Shown here one piece after another: positions 42,016 to 50,871 of a DNA stretch of 64,000 bases (the first letter of the stretch is position 1; every line of letters begins with the position of its first letter). The notes beneath the pieces are model-generated. The model was not told where the DNA came from and searched no databases. It saw nothing but the letters and a program-made list of their open reading frames with translations. This stretch comes from Methylotenera_A sp031422335 (GTDB taxonomy: Bacteria > Pseudomonadota > Gammaproteobacteria > Burkholderiales > Methylophilaceae), in the NCBI GenBank assembly GCA_031422335.1, contig JANOQW010000013.1, positions 62,001-126,000 of the forward strand. The letters run 5' to 3'. The position numbers and the translations under genes are program-made.

Positions 42016-43518
42016 TTAATTGGCACTAGCTTCTTTTTGTTGTAAATTAACCTTGACGATTTGTGCATAAGCAATAGCTAATCCAATTAAAGACCAATAA
42101 ACGATTGGCACGGTTGAAATAGAACTTGCAGTAGCGATAGTCAACATAATGCCTACTAGGATTGCGATAAGACTTCTACCCATATTATGTAGTGGGTTTT
42201 TCTTATCTTGATTGATGTTCAAGTAGTACCGGACTCTAAGTATGGTGCTGATAAAAACACTCACAAATAAAGCTAGCCCCACATAGCCTGTTTCAAGCGT
42301 CACACGAAGATAAGAGTTCACAATATCAATAATTCCTTGGCCCTGAATCATTTTTTGCATTTCTGGTGTTTCAAGGTAGTTACTCGAGCCAAAAAAAGGG
42401 TTTCTGTCAATGACAATCATTGAGTTTTTAAATAGTTGCTCTCGATAAGTAATGGTGCTTTTTTCTGTTTCGCCAATAAAAGGAATTAGATTTACATATT
42501 TTTGACCGCCAGGCAGAGCGGATAAAATAAAGAAAGAAAGCATTGCCGCAAATGCTAACAAGCCAACTTTTTTAACTGCGGAGGGGCCGTAGAGAAGATA
42601 GACGACTATCATTGCAGCTGCGCCGACCCAAGGACCACGAGAGAGTGGAGCAAGTAGCCCTAGAATAATCAAAATAAAACCTAATCTTTTTAGTGTTTTT
42701 TGTTGAATATATTGGCTTAAATGTAAATAAAAGCCAAGTGCGATAGTCATAAAGTAGCCTAAAATGATAGGGTGACCTAGCGTCGCAACTGCGCGCACTT
42801 CGCCACTTCTGCCCAAATAATTGCTCATAAAATTACCAGTGCCAAGTGCATCACCTAGTTTATAGTAAAGTATCCAATGTTTAGCACTTTCAAACACTGC
42901 AATGAAAGCGATTACAATGGCTGAAGTTACAAATGCAGCCATGACTGTTTTCATTTGCTGCATATCTTTTACGCCACGGCTAGCCACATAATAGGGTAAA
43001 AATACATCGATGAATGTATTAAAGCATTTTCTTAGTGAGTCGGTGAAGGTGGTATCTCTGAACTCCAAACCAACAACCACTAACAAATACAGTAACAAAA
43101 ACTTATCTGTCCATATTTTAGTAAATTTAAATTGGTTACTTCGAGATATGGAAATTGCGGCGGGCAATAAAATAAGCAGAATGATAAACCTAGGATGCGT
43201 AATGGTTGTAATGTAATTGACTAAGCCAAGGCCTGGTATTTTTAAGCCAATTGGCGGTATCACAAACAATAAAATAAAAAAAAGCGCCATTTTATTTTTA
43301 ACTTGCTTGGTAAAAAACACAATAAACATGCTGCTAACCAGCAAATAAACCCAAAAATTGTGCGCTAAAAATGCGGTTACCACCACAGCAAACCAAACAT
43401 TTCGCCATTTGTTAAAATCTGTATTGGTAACATTGTGTTGTACTAATTTTTTTGCGAAGGCAAACCCAGTAGTCGCAAAAAAAACAATAACAATGAGGGC
43501 GCGGATATGTTCAGGCAT
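42016..43518 (-). CDS. O-antigen ligase/polymerase-type membrane protein (Wzy-like)
   Basis: A 500-residue protein with about 11 to 12 membrane helices and a larger periplasmic region around residues 340-400 (G-E-T-E-K-S-T-I-T-Y-R-E-Q-L, then NPFFGSSNYLETPEM), the layout of Wzy_C/O-antigen ligase proteins. It most likely polymerises the EPS repeat units in the periplasm; a ligase role cannot be excluded. It is transcribed opposite to most of the locus, together with the acyltransferase gene 46 bases downstream. The only other clear membrane glycan genes nearby are flippases, so this is the single polymerase candidate of the window. Confidence 0.82.
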   Translation of the reverse strand: MPEHIRALIVIVFFATTGFAFAKKLVQHNVTNTDFNKWRNVWFAVVVTAFLAHNFWVYLLVSSMFIVFFTKQVKNKMALFFILLFVIPPIGLKIPGLGLVNYITTITHPRFIILLILLPAAISISRSNQFKFTKIWTDKFLLLYLLVVVGLEFRDTTFTDSLRKCFNTFIDVFLPYYVASRGVKDMQQMKTVMAAFVTSAIVIAFIAVFESAKHWILYYKLGDALGTGNFMSNYLGRSGEVRAVATLGHPIILGYFMTIALGFYLHLSQYIQQKTLKRLGFILIILGLLAPLSRGPWVGAAAMIVVYLLYGPSAVKKVGLLAFAAMLSFFILSALPGGQKYVNLIPFIGETEKSTITYREQLFKNSMIVIDRNPFFGSSNYLETPEMQKMIQGQGIIDIVNSYLRVTLETGYVGLALFVSVFISTILRVRYYLNINQDKKNPLHNMGRSLIAILVGIMLTIATASSISTVPIVYWSLIGLAIAYAQIVKVNLQQKEASAN

Positions 43519-43556
43519 TATTGGTATGGAAAGTAAGAATTGTTGAATAATTTAGC

Positions 43557-43562
43557 TATAAT
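43557..43562 (+). promoter_or_regulatory. Possible -10 box before the second flippase
   Basis: A perfect TATAAT lies in the 194-bp gap between the divergent polymerase and flippase genes. No good -35 hexamer is found 17 bases upstream, so support is weak. Nothing else clear is seen in this gap. Confidence 0.3.
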
Positions 43563-43712
43563 CTATATAACAAGAATATCACATAGTTTCTATCTTATTT
43601 CGTCATAGGTTTTGTAATATAACTAAATTGTTGTACTGGATTTAATATTTTATCTAACAAACCCCTAAAGCAACGTATTCTCAAAGCTGGTCTTTGGATA
43701 TTTAGTGGACAT

Positions 43713-45008
43713 ATGACTGCGCATGTCATACGTTTAATCAGTAATTTGATTATGACACGTCTATTAGTACCAGAAATGTTTGGCTTGATGTCAATCGTCA
43801 GCGTGTTAATGATTAGCTTGTCCTTATTCTCAGATTTAGGCCTAAGGCAGAGTGTTATACAAAGCAAAAATGGCCAAGATGAAGCATTTTTAAATACAGT
43901 ATGGTCACTGCAAGTAATTAGAGGTTTTGTGCTTTGGGGCGTTTCGGCATTGGCTGCTATTTGCACTTATATTGCCCAATCTTTAAGCTGGATGCCCAGC
44001 GATACTGTATATGCTGAGCCACTTTTGCCTTACATTATCCCTGTGGCTACATTATCAATGATCATTGCTGGTTTTGAACCGACATGGACAGCTTTGGCTA
44101 GCAGAAATTTACAGCAATCAAAGTTAGTTAAAATTGAGCTCATTAGCCAGGTTCTGAGCTTAACAATGATGATATTGCTGGCTATGTACTACAGATCTAT
44201 TTGGGCACTAGTGATGGGTGGGTTGTTCGGTAGCGTTGTACGCGCGGTCATTGTTAATTATATTTTGAAAGAAAAACGTAACCAATTCAAAATAAACAAA
44301 GTGTTTGCATATGAGATATTACATTTCGGCAAATGGATATTTTTAACCTCGACTATTGGCGTTTTAGCGTTGAACGGCGACAAAATACTCCTAGGCGGGT
44401 TAATTACTACCAAAGAGCTAGGCATTTATAATATTGCAGCTTTTATGGTGGGGGCCGCTTCTACGATAGTTTCTAAGCTGCTAGCGGGGGTGGCATACCC
44501 CGCATTGAGTGCAACAGTAAGAGACAAGCCGCATGACTTACAGCGCATTTATTACCGTTTTAGAATGCCTTTTGATGTAGGCATTATGTTTTTAGCAGGG
44601 TTTTTGTTTATGTCTGGTCAAGCTATCATTAGTTTTTTATACGATGCACGCTATGATGAGGCGGGCTGGATGCTGAGTATATTGGCTTTAAGTTTGCCTG
44701 CATTAAGATATAGCTTGGCTGACCAAGGTTATTTGGCAATAGGAAAGCCTAAATTGATGACAGTGCTAATATCAATTAGAACTGTTGCTTTACTTTTGCT
44801 TCTACCATTAGGTTTTCATGAGTTTGGCTTACACGGGGCTGTATGGGCTATTGTCATTAGTTATTTTTCTAGCCTCCCAATGGCGATTTATTACAAAAAA
44901 GCCCATCATCTTTTAGATGTTAAAAAAGAATTTATCACGTTGCCGTTTATATTTGTGGGCATAGCTTTTGGTGCTTTGTTTAATCGAGCACTACAAATAC
45001 TGCTCTAA
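43713..45008 (+). CDS. Second Wzx-type flippase (lipopolysaccharide biosynthesis protein)
   Basis: A 431-residue MOP-superfamily protein with 12 or more membrane helices. The N-terminal motif TRLLVPEMFGLMSIVSVLMI, then L-F-S-D-L-G-L-R-Q-S-V, is typical of WzxC/AmsL-like flippases. The frame remains open upstream to 43623 and the residues before the ATG (K-A-G-L-W-I-F-S-G-H) resemble the usual family N-terminus, yet no ATG, GTG or TTG occurs there. The true start may be ATT 43677 or the ATG itself. It probably carries the EPS unit started by EpsB. Confidence 0.87.
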   Translation: MTAHVIRLISNLIMTRLLVPEMFGLMSIVSVLMISLSLFSDLGLRQSVIQSKNGQDEAFLNTVWSLQVIRGFVLWGVSALAAICTYIAQSLSWMPSDTVYAEPLLPYIIPVATLSMIIAGFEPTWTALASRNLQQSKLVKIELISQVLSLTMMILLAMYYRSIWALVMGGLFGSVVRAVIVNYILKEKRNQFKINKVFAYEILHFGKWIFLTSTIGVLALNGDKILLGGLITTKELGIYNIAAFMVGAASTIVSKLLAGVAYPALSATVRDKPHDLQRIYYRFRMPFDVGIMFLAGFLFMSGQAIISFLYDARYDEAGWMLSILALSLPALRYSLADQGYLAIGKPKLMTVLISIRTVALLLLLPLGFHEFGLHGAVWAIVISYFSSLPMAIYYKKAHHLLDVKKEFITLPFIFVGIAFGALFNRALQILL

Positions 45009-45025
45009 ATAGGCTATTGTTTGCA

Positions 45026-45063
45026 AAGCTTTTATAATATAAATTATATGATTCTAAAAGCTT
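45026..45063. repeat. 9-bp inverted repeat after the second flippase
   Basis: AAGCTTTTA (45026-45034) and TAAAAGCTT (45055-45063) are exact complements around a 20-base AT-rich loop. A second small pairing ATAAT/ATTAT lies inside. It follows the flippase stop by 17 bases and precedes the oxygenase gene, without a terminal T run. It could be a terminator, operator or mRNA-stabilising hairpin. Confidence 0.5.
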
Positions 45064-45089
45064 ATGGAATTATTTAAAGGGATTTCAGT

Positions 45090-45977
45090 ATGTTTCAACA
45101 AGCAACATTGCCAGTAAGGATAAGTGATGGGGTTTACTTAAATGTAAAAGATGCGCAAGCATTTGGAGAATCTCTGAGCGGCAACTACTGCTTTGCTGAG
45201 CCATTTCCTCATGTAGTTATTGATAATTTTTTGCCTGAAGAGGTGATAGATAAAATTTATGATAACTTTCCAATTGATAAACTAGAGGGTGATGTAGTGT
45301 TTGAGCTTGGTTATGCAGGTTTGCATAAAAGGCAAGTTCAGCCTGCTGACTGCAATGGCTTTACTCGCGAAGTGTTTGGTTTTTTTAACTCAGCGCCTAT
45401 TGTGCAGTTCTTAGAATCACTGACGACTATTCCATCTCTAATTCCTGACCCACATTTTGTCGGGGGCGGGTTCCATGAAACTTCTGCTGGGGGAAAGTTA
45501 GGTATACACGCAGACTTTAGAATCAATGAAGCACTGCATTTAAATAGACGAATTAATATGATTATTTATTTAAATCAAGACTGGGATGAAGCTTATGGTG
45601 GAAAGTTAGAGCTTTGGGATAAGGCCATGAAAGACAAAGTGCACAGTATTGCACCTGTTTATAATCGATGCGTTATTTTCAATACGGATGCTGATAGTTT
45701 TCATGGGCATCCAGACCCGCTTATGACGCCGGAAGGGGTTACAAGAAAATCGCTCGCACTCTATTATTACACGGCATCAAAGCGTATTTATGAAGATTCA
45801 GTATCGCACTCGACAATGTATAAAGCCAGGGCAAGCGATGATGCAGCCACCAAAAAAGAGGTGAATAGATTAACTTTTGATAATTATTTAAAAGACTTAA
45901 CACCGCCTGTTTTTTACAGGGTTTTTAGAAGAGTCAATGATAAATTGAGCGCGTTATTAAGTAACCTCTTTCAATAA
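45090..45977 (+). CDS. 2-oxoglutarate/Fe(II) oxygenase (prolyl 4-hydroxylase-like)
   Basis: A 295-residue dioxygenase. The iron ligands are His140 and Asp142 (GIHADF) and most likely His205 (SFHGHP), with the 2-oxoglutarate-binding Arg219 (T-R-K-S-L-A-L-Y-Y-Y). The fold matches the 2OG-FeII_Oxy_3 family. In this cluster it may hydroxylate a sugar, an acyl group or an exported protein; the substrate is unknown. It stands between a flippase and a row of glycosyltransferases on the same strand, with AAGG (45078-45081) before the ATG. Confidence 0.87.
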   Translation: MFQQATLPVRISDGVYLNVKDAQAFGESLSGNYCFAEPFPHVVIDNFLPEEVIDKIYDNFPIDKLEGDVVFELGYAGLHKRQVQPADCNGFTREVFGFFNSAPIVQFLESLTTIPSLIPDPHFVGGGFHETSAGGKLGIHADFRINEALHLNRRINMIIYLNQDWDEAYGGKLELWDKAMKDKVHSIAPVYNRCVIFNTDADSFHGHPDPLMTPEGVTRKSLALYYYTASKRIYEDSVSHSTMYKARASDDAATKKEVNRLTFDNYLKDLTPPVFYRVFRRVNDKLSALLSNLFQ

Positions 45978-46032
45978 TATGTGGAAATAAAGTGCAGATG
46001 CCTCAATTGTTTCTGTTTCATAAGAGTTTAGC

Positions 46033-46977
46033 GTGCTAGTTTCAGTAATATTGGTCAGTTACAACACTGCTCAAATGAGTGTGCAAGTACTTAACAGCCT
46101 GTTTGCATCGATAGGTAATGTTGAGTTAGAGGTTTTTGTTGTCGATAATGCGTCTAAAGATGATTCTATAGAGTTAATCAAAAAAAATTATCCTGACATT
46201 ACTTTAATTGAAAATAAAACCAATGTTGGCTTTGGGCGTGCAAATAATCAAGTATTAGATAAGCTTAAAGGTGAATATGTATTGTTGCTAAACACTGACG
46301 CGTTTGTGCAAACAGATACTTTAAGCAAAACATTACAACACATACAAGCTCATCCAACATGCGGCGTATTGGGAGTTAAATTGTTAGGTCGTGACGGTGG
46401 ATTACAGGCTTCGTGCCGTTACTTTCCTACTCCATTTAATATATTTGCTTCTAGGCTAGGTTTAAATCGATTTTTATCAGGTATTAAGCTGGTTGATGAC
46501 GTCAATTGGGACCCAAGCAAAACACAAGCTTGCGATTGGGTGCCCGGCTGCTATTACTTGGTTCGTAAGCAGGTGATTGAACAAGTTGGGTTGTTTGACC
46601 CCCTATATTTTTTATACTGCGAAGAAGTGGATCATTGCTATGCTGCTAAAAAAGCTGGCTGGGAGGTTACATATTTCGCTGATGCTTCAGTAGTGCACAT
46701 CGGTGGTGAGAGTGCAAAATATGACAATACAATCGAGCAAAAAAGTAGGCAGATTAACCAGCTGCGCGTTGAAAGTGAGTTATTATACTTTAGAAAAAAT
46801 CATGGCATATTTGGTGTCTTAAGTCACATTTTTCTTACTCACTTGGCAGATGTGTATGACTTGTTTAAATACATAATCCGTATGCAGTTCTCTCGCTTAG
46901 CCACAACTTTTAAAAACTCCATATTGTTATGGCAAGTATTTTTTCGTACAGGTTTTGCTAAGCAATCTACACGCTAA
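46033..46977 (+). CDS. Family 2 glycosyltransferase (rhamnosyltransferase-like)
   Basis: A 314-residue GT-A transferase resembling WbbL-type enzymes. Motifs are V-S-V-I-L-V-S-Y-N-T at the start, VVDNASKDDS near residue 36, and L-L-N-T-D-A for the metal-site acidic residue. D-W-V-P-G-C-Y-Y-L-V-R and FLYCEEVDHCYAAKKAGWEV follow, the latter with the catalytic acidic residues. The start is GTG 46033, directly before the first beta strand. It is followed 6 bases later by another transferase. The donor sugar is unknown; GDP-mannose or dTDP/CDP-deoxysugar are options from the local supply genes. Confidence 0.88.
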   Translation: MLVSVILVSYNTAQMSVQVLNSLFASIGNVELEVFVVDNASKDDSIELIKKNYPDITLIENKTNVGFGRANNQVLDKLKGEYVLLLNTDAFVQTDTLSKTLQHIQAHPTCGVLGVKLLGRDGGLQASCRYFPTPFNIFASRLGLNRFLSGIKLVDDVNWDPSKTQACDWVPGCYYLVRKQVIEQVGLFDPLYFLYCEEVDHCYAAKKAGWEVTYFADASVVHIGGESAKYDNTIEQKSRQINQLRVESELLYFRKNHGIFGVLSHIFLTHLADVYDLFKYIIRMQFSRLATTFKNSILLWQVFFRTGFAKQSTR

Positions 46978-46983
46978 ATTAGT

Positions 46984-47964
46984 ATGTCAAATTTAGGGGT
47001 AGTCATTATTGGCAGGAACGAAGGCGAACGATTAATTCGCTGTATTCAATCACTTCACGCATATATACCTGTTAGTGTTTATGTAGACTCAGCATCTACT
47101 GACAACTCACTCAAATCTGCAAAAAAACTGGGTGTGCATGCAATTGTCCTAGATATGTCAACACCATTTACTGCTGCCCGTGCAAGAAATGCAGGGTTCG
47201 AAGCCTTATTGAACCTGTTTCCTCACATTGAACTTGTGCAGTTTGTTGATGGTGATTGTGAACTGCTGCATGGTTGGCTCGAGGCGGGTGTAGAGTTTTT
47301 ACAACAAAATCCTGGTGTAGCGGTGGTAAGTGGCGTGTTAAGCGAAAGGTTTCCACAAAAAACCATTTACAATATGTTATGTGATTTAGAGTGGAAAATG
47401 CCAACAGGCAATGTTAAAGCTTGTGGTGGTAATGCAATGATGCGTGTCAGTGCCTTTAAAGCTGCAGGCGGGTTTTTAGAAACAATTATTGCGGGAGAAG
47501 AACCTGAGCTGTGCGTAAGGTTAAGAGGGCAAGGCTGGAAGATATGGCACATTAATGTGCGCATGATGTTGCATGATGCAAATATGACGACTTTTATACA
47601 ATGGTGGACACGTACGATGCGAGCTGGGTATGCATTTGCAGAAGGTAGGCATATGCATGGTTTGGCACCAGAATTTCATTGGGTGGCTGAATCTAAGCGG
47701 GCTTTATGCTGGGGCTTATATTTTCCCCTTAGCATTTTGTTTTTATTAGTTGTTAAGCCAGTATTGGGTTTTCTATTGTTATTAGTTTATCCTCTACAAA
47801 TGCTGCGATTGGTACTAAAAAGTCGGCTACCATTTAAAGTGGCTAGTTTACAAGCTATTTTTCACACGATTGGAAAGTTTGCTGAAGCGCTAGGACAGCT
47901 TAAGTTTTTTTATAATCGTTGGCAAAAAAAATCAACTCAACTCATTGAATATAAGAAAAAATAA
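46984..47964 (+). CDS. Family 2 glycosyltransferase
   Basis: A 326-residue transferase. N-L-G-V-V-I-I-G-R-N-E-G-E-R-L opens the GT-A domain, V-Y-V-D-S-A-S-T-D-N-S and FVDGDCEL give the acidic metal site, and G-G-N-A-M-M-R with G-E-E-P-E-L-C-V-R-L-R gives the acceptor region. A C-terminal hydrophobic pair of helices (about 240-270) anchors it to the membrane. The type is common in exosortase-associated EPS loci. It is tightly arranged with the transferase before (6 bases) and the acetyltransferase after (17 bases). Confidence 0.88.
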   Translation: MSNLGVVIIGRNEGERLIRCIQSLHAYIPVSVYVDSASTDNSLKSAKKLGVHAIVLDMSTPFTAARARNAGFEALLNLFPHIELVQFVDGDCELLHGWLEAGVEFLQQNPGVAVVSGVLSERFPQKTIYNMLCDLEWKMPTGNVKACGGNAMMRVSAFKAAGGFLETIIAGEEPELCVRLRGQGWKIWHINVRMMLHDANMTTFIQWWTRTMRAGYAFAEGRHMHGLAPEFHWVAESKRALCWGLYFPLSILFLLVVKPVLGFLLLLVYPLQMLRLVLKSRLPFKVASLQAIFHTIGKFAEALGQLKFFYNRWQKKSTQLIEYKKK

Positions 47965-47981
47965 AGTCAAACTCACCATTC

Positions 47982-48548
47982 ATGAATAAACAACCTATAT
48001 CTATCACCACGCCAGATTGGTCGCGTGAGAAAAAAGCTTTTTTTGCTTGGGACCCATCACGCTCTTTATTGGCTTGCATTCGTAGCTACCAAGCCGCAAG
48101 TCAGTCAAGATATCTGTTTAGATCTATTACAAAAAAAATTGCCGTGTTAAGACATGCTTTTTGGAGTGTTATCACTGGCGCGGAGATCCCAATCAATACA
48201 CAAATTGGCGGAGGCTTATTGATACCGCATCCTAGCGGTATCGTAATCCATGCAGATGCGATAATTGGTGTGAATTGTCTTATTTTTCAACAAGTGACGA
48301 TTGGTACAAAAGACGGGTCAAAAACACCTATTTTAGCTGGGCATATAGATATTGGGGCTGGAGCAAAACTAATTGGCGAAATATATATTGGGCCTCATGT
48401 AAAGATTGGCGCAAATGCTGTTGTGTTAATTGATGTCCCAGCCAATACTTCAGCAGTTGGCATACCTGCGAGAGTTGTAAAAAAAAATGAACATCAGTTA
48501 CTTAATCAATCAATATCCAAAAGTAAGTCACAGCTTTATAAGGCGTGA
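47982..48548 (+). CDS. Serine acetyltransferase-like (hexapeptide) acyltransferase
   Basis: A 188-residue LbH acyltransferase. Its central part (GAEIPINTQIGGGLLIPHPS, then G-I-V-I-H) and the following hexapeptide coils match the CysE/WcaB class. Because it lies among glycosyltransferases, O-acetylation of an EPS sugar is likelier than cysteine synthesis. The C-terminal 21 residues are encoded within the first 62 bases of the next gene, an unusually long overlap. The ATG has no strong ribosome-binding site. Confidence 0.85.
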   Translation: MNKQPISITTPDWSREKKAFFAWDPSRSLLACIRSYQAASQSRYLFRSITKKIAVLRHAFWSVITGAEIPINTQIGGGLLIPHPSGIVIHADAIIGVNCLIFQQVTIGTKDGSKTPILAGHIDIGAGAKLIGEIYIGPHVKIGANAVVLIDVPANTSAVGIPARVVKKNEHQLLNQSISKSKSQLYKA

Positions 48549-49692
48549 GATTTTAGCTTTAGAGCGCCAAGGCTTTAAAGTGCAGCGTATTGCTTTGCGT
48601 GGCTGGAATGAGCAACTTGTTGATTTGCAAGATATTGACGAGCGCACCAAAACGCATTATGTTATGCGTGCTGGGCTTAATTCTTTAGTACTTGCTGTAC
48701 TAAGTACGCAATTAGCTTCGCCTAAGCGCTTTTATGTTGCCTTTAAATGTATGTTTCAGTTGGCACGCCAATCAGATAAATCGTTGCTTTATCACCTAAT
48801 ATATCTAGCAGAAGCTTGCAAATGTCTATCCTGGCTAGAAGCGCATCAAAGCCAGCATGTCCATGCACATTTTGGTACAAACTCTGCAGAAATCGCCATG
48901 TTAGCGAGCGTGCTTTCGGATGTGCCTTATAGCTTTACGGTGCACGGTCCTGAGGAGTTTGATAAACCGCTAGCGCTAGGCTTAAGTAAAACAGTTAGCT
49001 TAGCTAAATTCGTTGTTGCAATTAGCTCGTTCGGGCGCAGTCAGCTTTATCGTTGGGCTGACTTTGCTGATTGGCCTAAAATAAAAGTGGTGCATTGTGG
49101 ACTAGAGGCAGGTTTTTATAATGTGCCAGCAAAAGCTATCCCTGTAAAACCTAGTTTAGTCTGTGTAGGCAGGTTGTGTGAGCAAAAAGGTCAAATGCTG
49201 TTGGTTGAAGCAGCAAAACAATTGAGAGATGATGGTATTGAGTTTGAGTTGGTATTGGCTGGAGATGGGGAAATGCGGGCTGATGTTGAAAATTTAATCA
49301 TTAAATATGCATTACAGAACCAAATTAAAATTACTGGCTGGATAAGTAGCGAAGCGGTGAGGGCACATATTTTGGATGCAAAGGCATTAGTATTACCTAG
49401 TTTTGGCGAAGGATTGCCAGTGGTGATTATGGAGGCTATGTCACTGCATCGACCTGTGATTTCTACTTATATTGCGGGCATTCCAGAGCTGGTAAAGCCT
49501 GGCGAAAATGGCTGGCTATGCGTGGCGGGTGATGTTGGCGATTTAACGCGTGCCATGCGCGAGGCTTTGAGCACGTCTTTGGCAGACTTGCAAACAATGG
49601 GCGATGCGGCTTTTAAGCGCGTGATTCAACAACATAACATAGACATAGAAGCCGCAAAACTTGCAACACATATCAAGGCAACCAGCAATTGA
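48487..49692 (+). CDS. Family 4 glycosyltransferase (WcaL/AmsK-like)
   Basis: A 401-residue GT-B transferase similar to colanic-acid type enzymes. The N-terminus ISYLINQYPKVSHSFIRREI, the H-A-H-F-G-T-N block, VCVGRLCEQKGQ in the donor domain and the E-x7-E motif in PSFGEGLPVVIMEAMSLHRP are clear. ATG at 48487 lies inside the acetyltransferase gene (62-base overlap in another frame), but the N-terminus from this codon is fully family-like, so the overlap appears real. It overlaps the next gene by 4 bases. Confidence 0.9.
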   Translation: MNISYLINQYPKVSHSFIRREILALERQGFKVQRIALRGWNEQLVDLQDIDERTKTHYVMRAGLNSLVLAVLSTQLASPKRFYVAFKCMFQLARQSDKSLLYHLIYLAEACKCLSWLEAHQSQHVHAHFGTNSAEIAMLASVLSDVPYSFTVHGPEEFDKPLALGLSKTVSLAKFVVAISSFGRSQLYRWADFADWPKIKVVHCGLEAGFYNVPAKAIPVKPSLVCVGRLCEQKGQMLLVEAAKQLRDDGIEFELVLAGDGEMRADVENLIIKYALQNQIKITGWISSEAVRAHILDAKALVLPSFGEGLPVVIMEAMSLHRPVISTYIAGIPELVKPGENGWLCVAGDVGDLTRAMREALSTSLADLQTMGDAAFKRVIQQHNIDIEAAKLATHIKATSN

Positions 49693-50858
49693 TAGCGATA
49701 GATATTGCTTTAGCGTTGATTACCGTATTTTTGTTGTTGCCAGTCTTGTTTTTTTTAATACAAACGCTAGCAGCAATATTTCTAGTTAAATCATCAAAAT
49801 CGACACAATCTTTAACTAGGCCTGTGCTTACAGTATTAATGCCTGCGCACAACGAGGCTTTAGTCATAACAGAAGCCATACAATCTATCTTGCCGCAGTT
49901 AGCAATAAGTGATCGGCTATTAGTGGTTGCAGATAACTGTAATGATGGAACTGCGGCGATTGCAAAAAATCTCGGCGCTGATGTGATTGAGCGCAGCCAT
50001 GAAAAGAAACGTGCTAAAGGCTACGCGCTAGACTTTGGTTTGCAATATCTTAAGCATAATCCGCCAAAAATTGTGGTAATTGTGGATGCTGATTGTATTG
50101 TGGAACTAGGCGTGTTAGACAAATTGGCGTGTGCTTGTCAAGCAAACCAGCGCCCTGTGCAAGCTTTGTATCTAATGCAATCGCAATCTAATCCCAGTTT
50201 AAAAGCACGCATAGCGCAGTTTGCTTGGGTGGTTAAAAATAAAGTACGGCCACTCGGTTTAAAAGCATTGGGCATGCCTTGCCAGTTAATGGGTACAGGG
50301 ATGGCGTTTTTATGGGATGACATTATTCAATCCAATCTGGCCAGCGGTCATATTGTAGAGGACATGAAATTGGGCGTGGATTTAACGCGCGCGCGCAAAG
50401 CACCATTTTTTTTACCTGATGCATTGGTGACTAGTGTGTTTCCACCCACTGTGGCAGGGACGAATTCTCAACGTGCAAGATGGGAACATGGTCACTTAAG
50501 CGTCATTATCTACGAGGTGCCAAGTTTATTTTATGAGGCAATTAAAACTAAAAATAGCCAAATGCTAGCGCTGGCTTGCGATTTGCTAATACCGCCATTA
50601 GCGGTACTCAGTTTGTTATGTGCGGCATGCTTTTTGCTCAGTTTATTATTAACTAGCCAACCAGCCTTGCTAATTGCTTCAATATTGTTGATTACTATGG
50701 CGGGCGCTGTTATGTTGGCATGGAGTAGTTTTGGGCGTGATATTATTAGTTTTAAGCAGTTATGTTATGCGCCGATTTATGCATTCTTTAAAATACCACT
50801 TTATATAAAATTTTTCATTAATCGCCAAGTCGAGTGGGTGCGCTCAAAGCGCGATTAA
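49689..50858 (+). CDS. Membrane-bound family 2 glycosyltransferase
   Basis: A 389-residue cellulose-synthase-like transferase. A membrane helix at about residues 3-28 is followed by the GT-A domain (LTVLMPAHNEALVITEAIQS, V-A-D-N-C-N-D-G-T, V-V-D-A-D-C with the D-x-D metal site, and a Q-R-A-R-W-E-H-G-H block corresponding to Q-x-x-R-W). Two or three C-terminal helices follow. The start is TTG 49689, overlapping the previous stop. The Q-x-x-R-W motif suggests processive-type architecture, although single transfers are known in this family. Confidence 0.88.
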   Translation: MIAIDIALALITVFLLLPVLFFLIQTLAAIFLVKSSKSTQSLTRPVLTVLMPAHNEALVITEAIQSILPQLAISDRLLVVADNCNDGTAAIAKNLGADVIERSHEKKRAKGYALDFGLQYLKHNPPKIVVIVDADCIVELGVLDKLACACQANQRPVQALYLMQSQSNPSLKARIAQFAWVVKNKVRPLGLKALGMPCQLMGTGMAFLWDDIIQSNLASGHIVEDMKLGVDLTRARKAPFFLPDALVTSVFPPTVAGTNSQRARWEHGHLSVIIYEVPSLFYEAIKTKNSQMLALACDLLIPPLAVLSLLCAACFLLSLLLTSQPALLIASILLITMAGAVMLAWSSFGRDIISFKQLCYAPIYAFFKIPLYIKFFINRQVEWVRSKRD

Positions 50859-50871
50859 TTTAAGGGATTGC

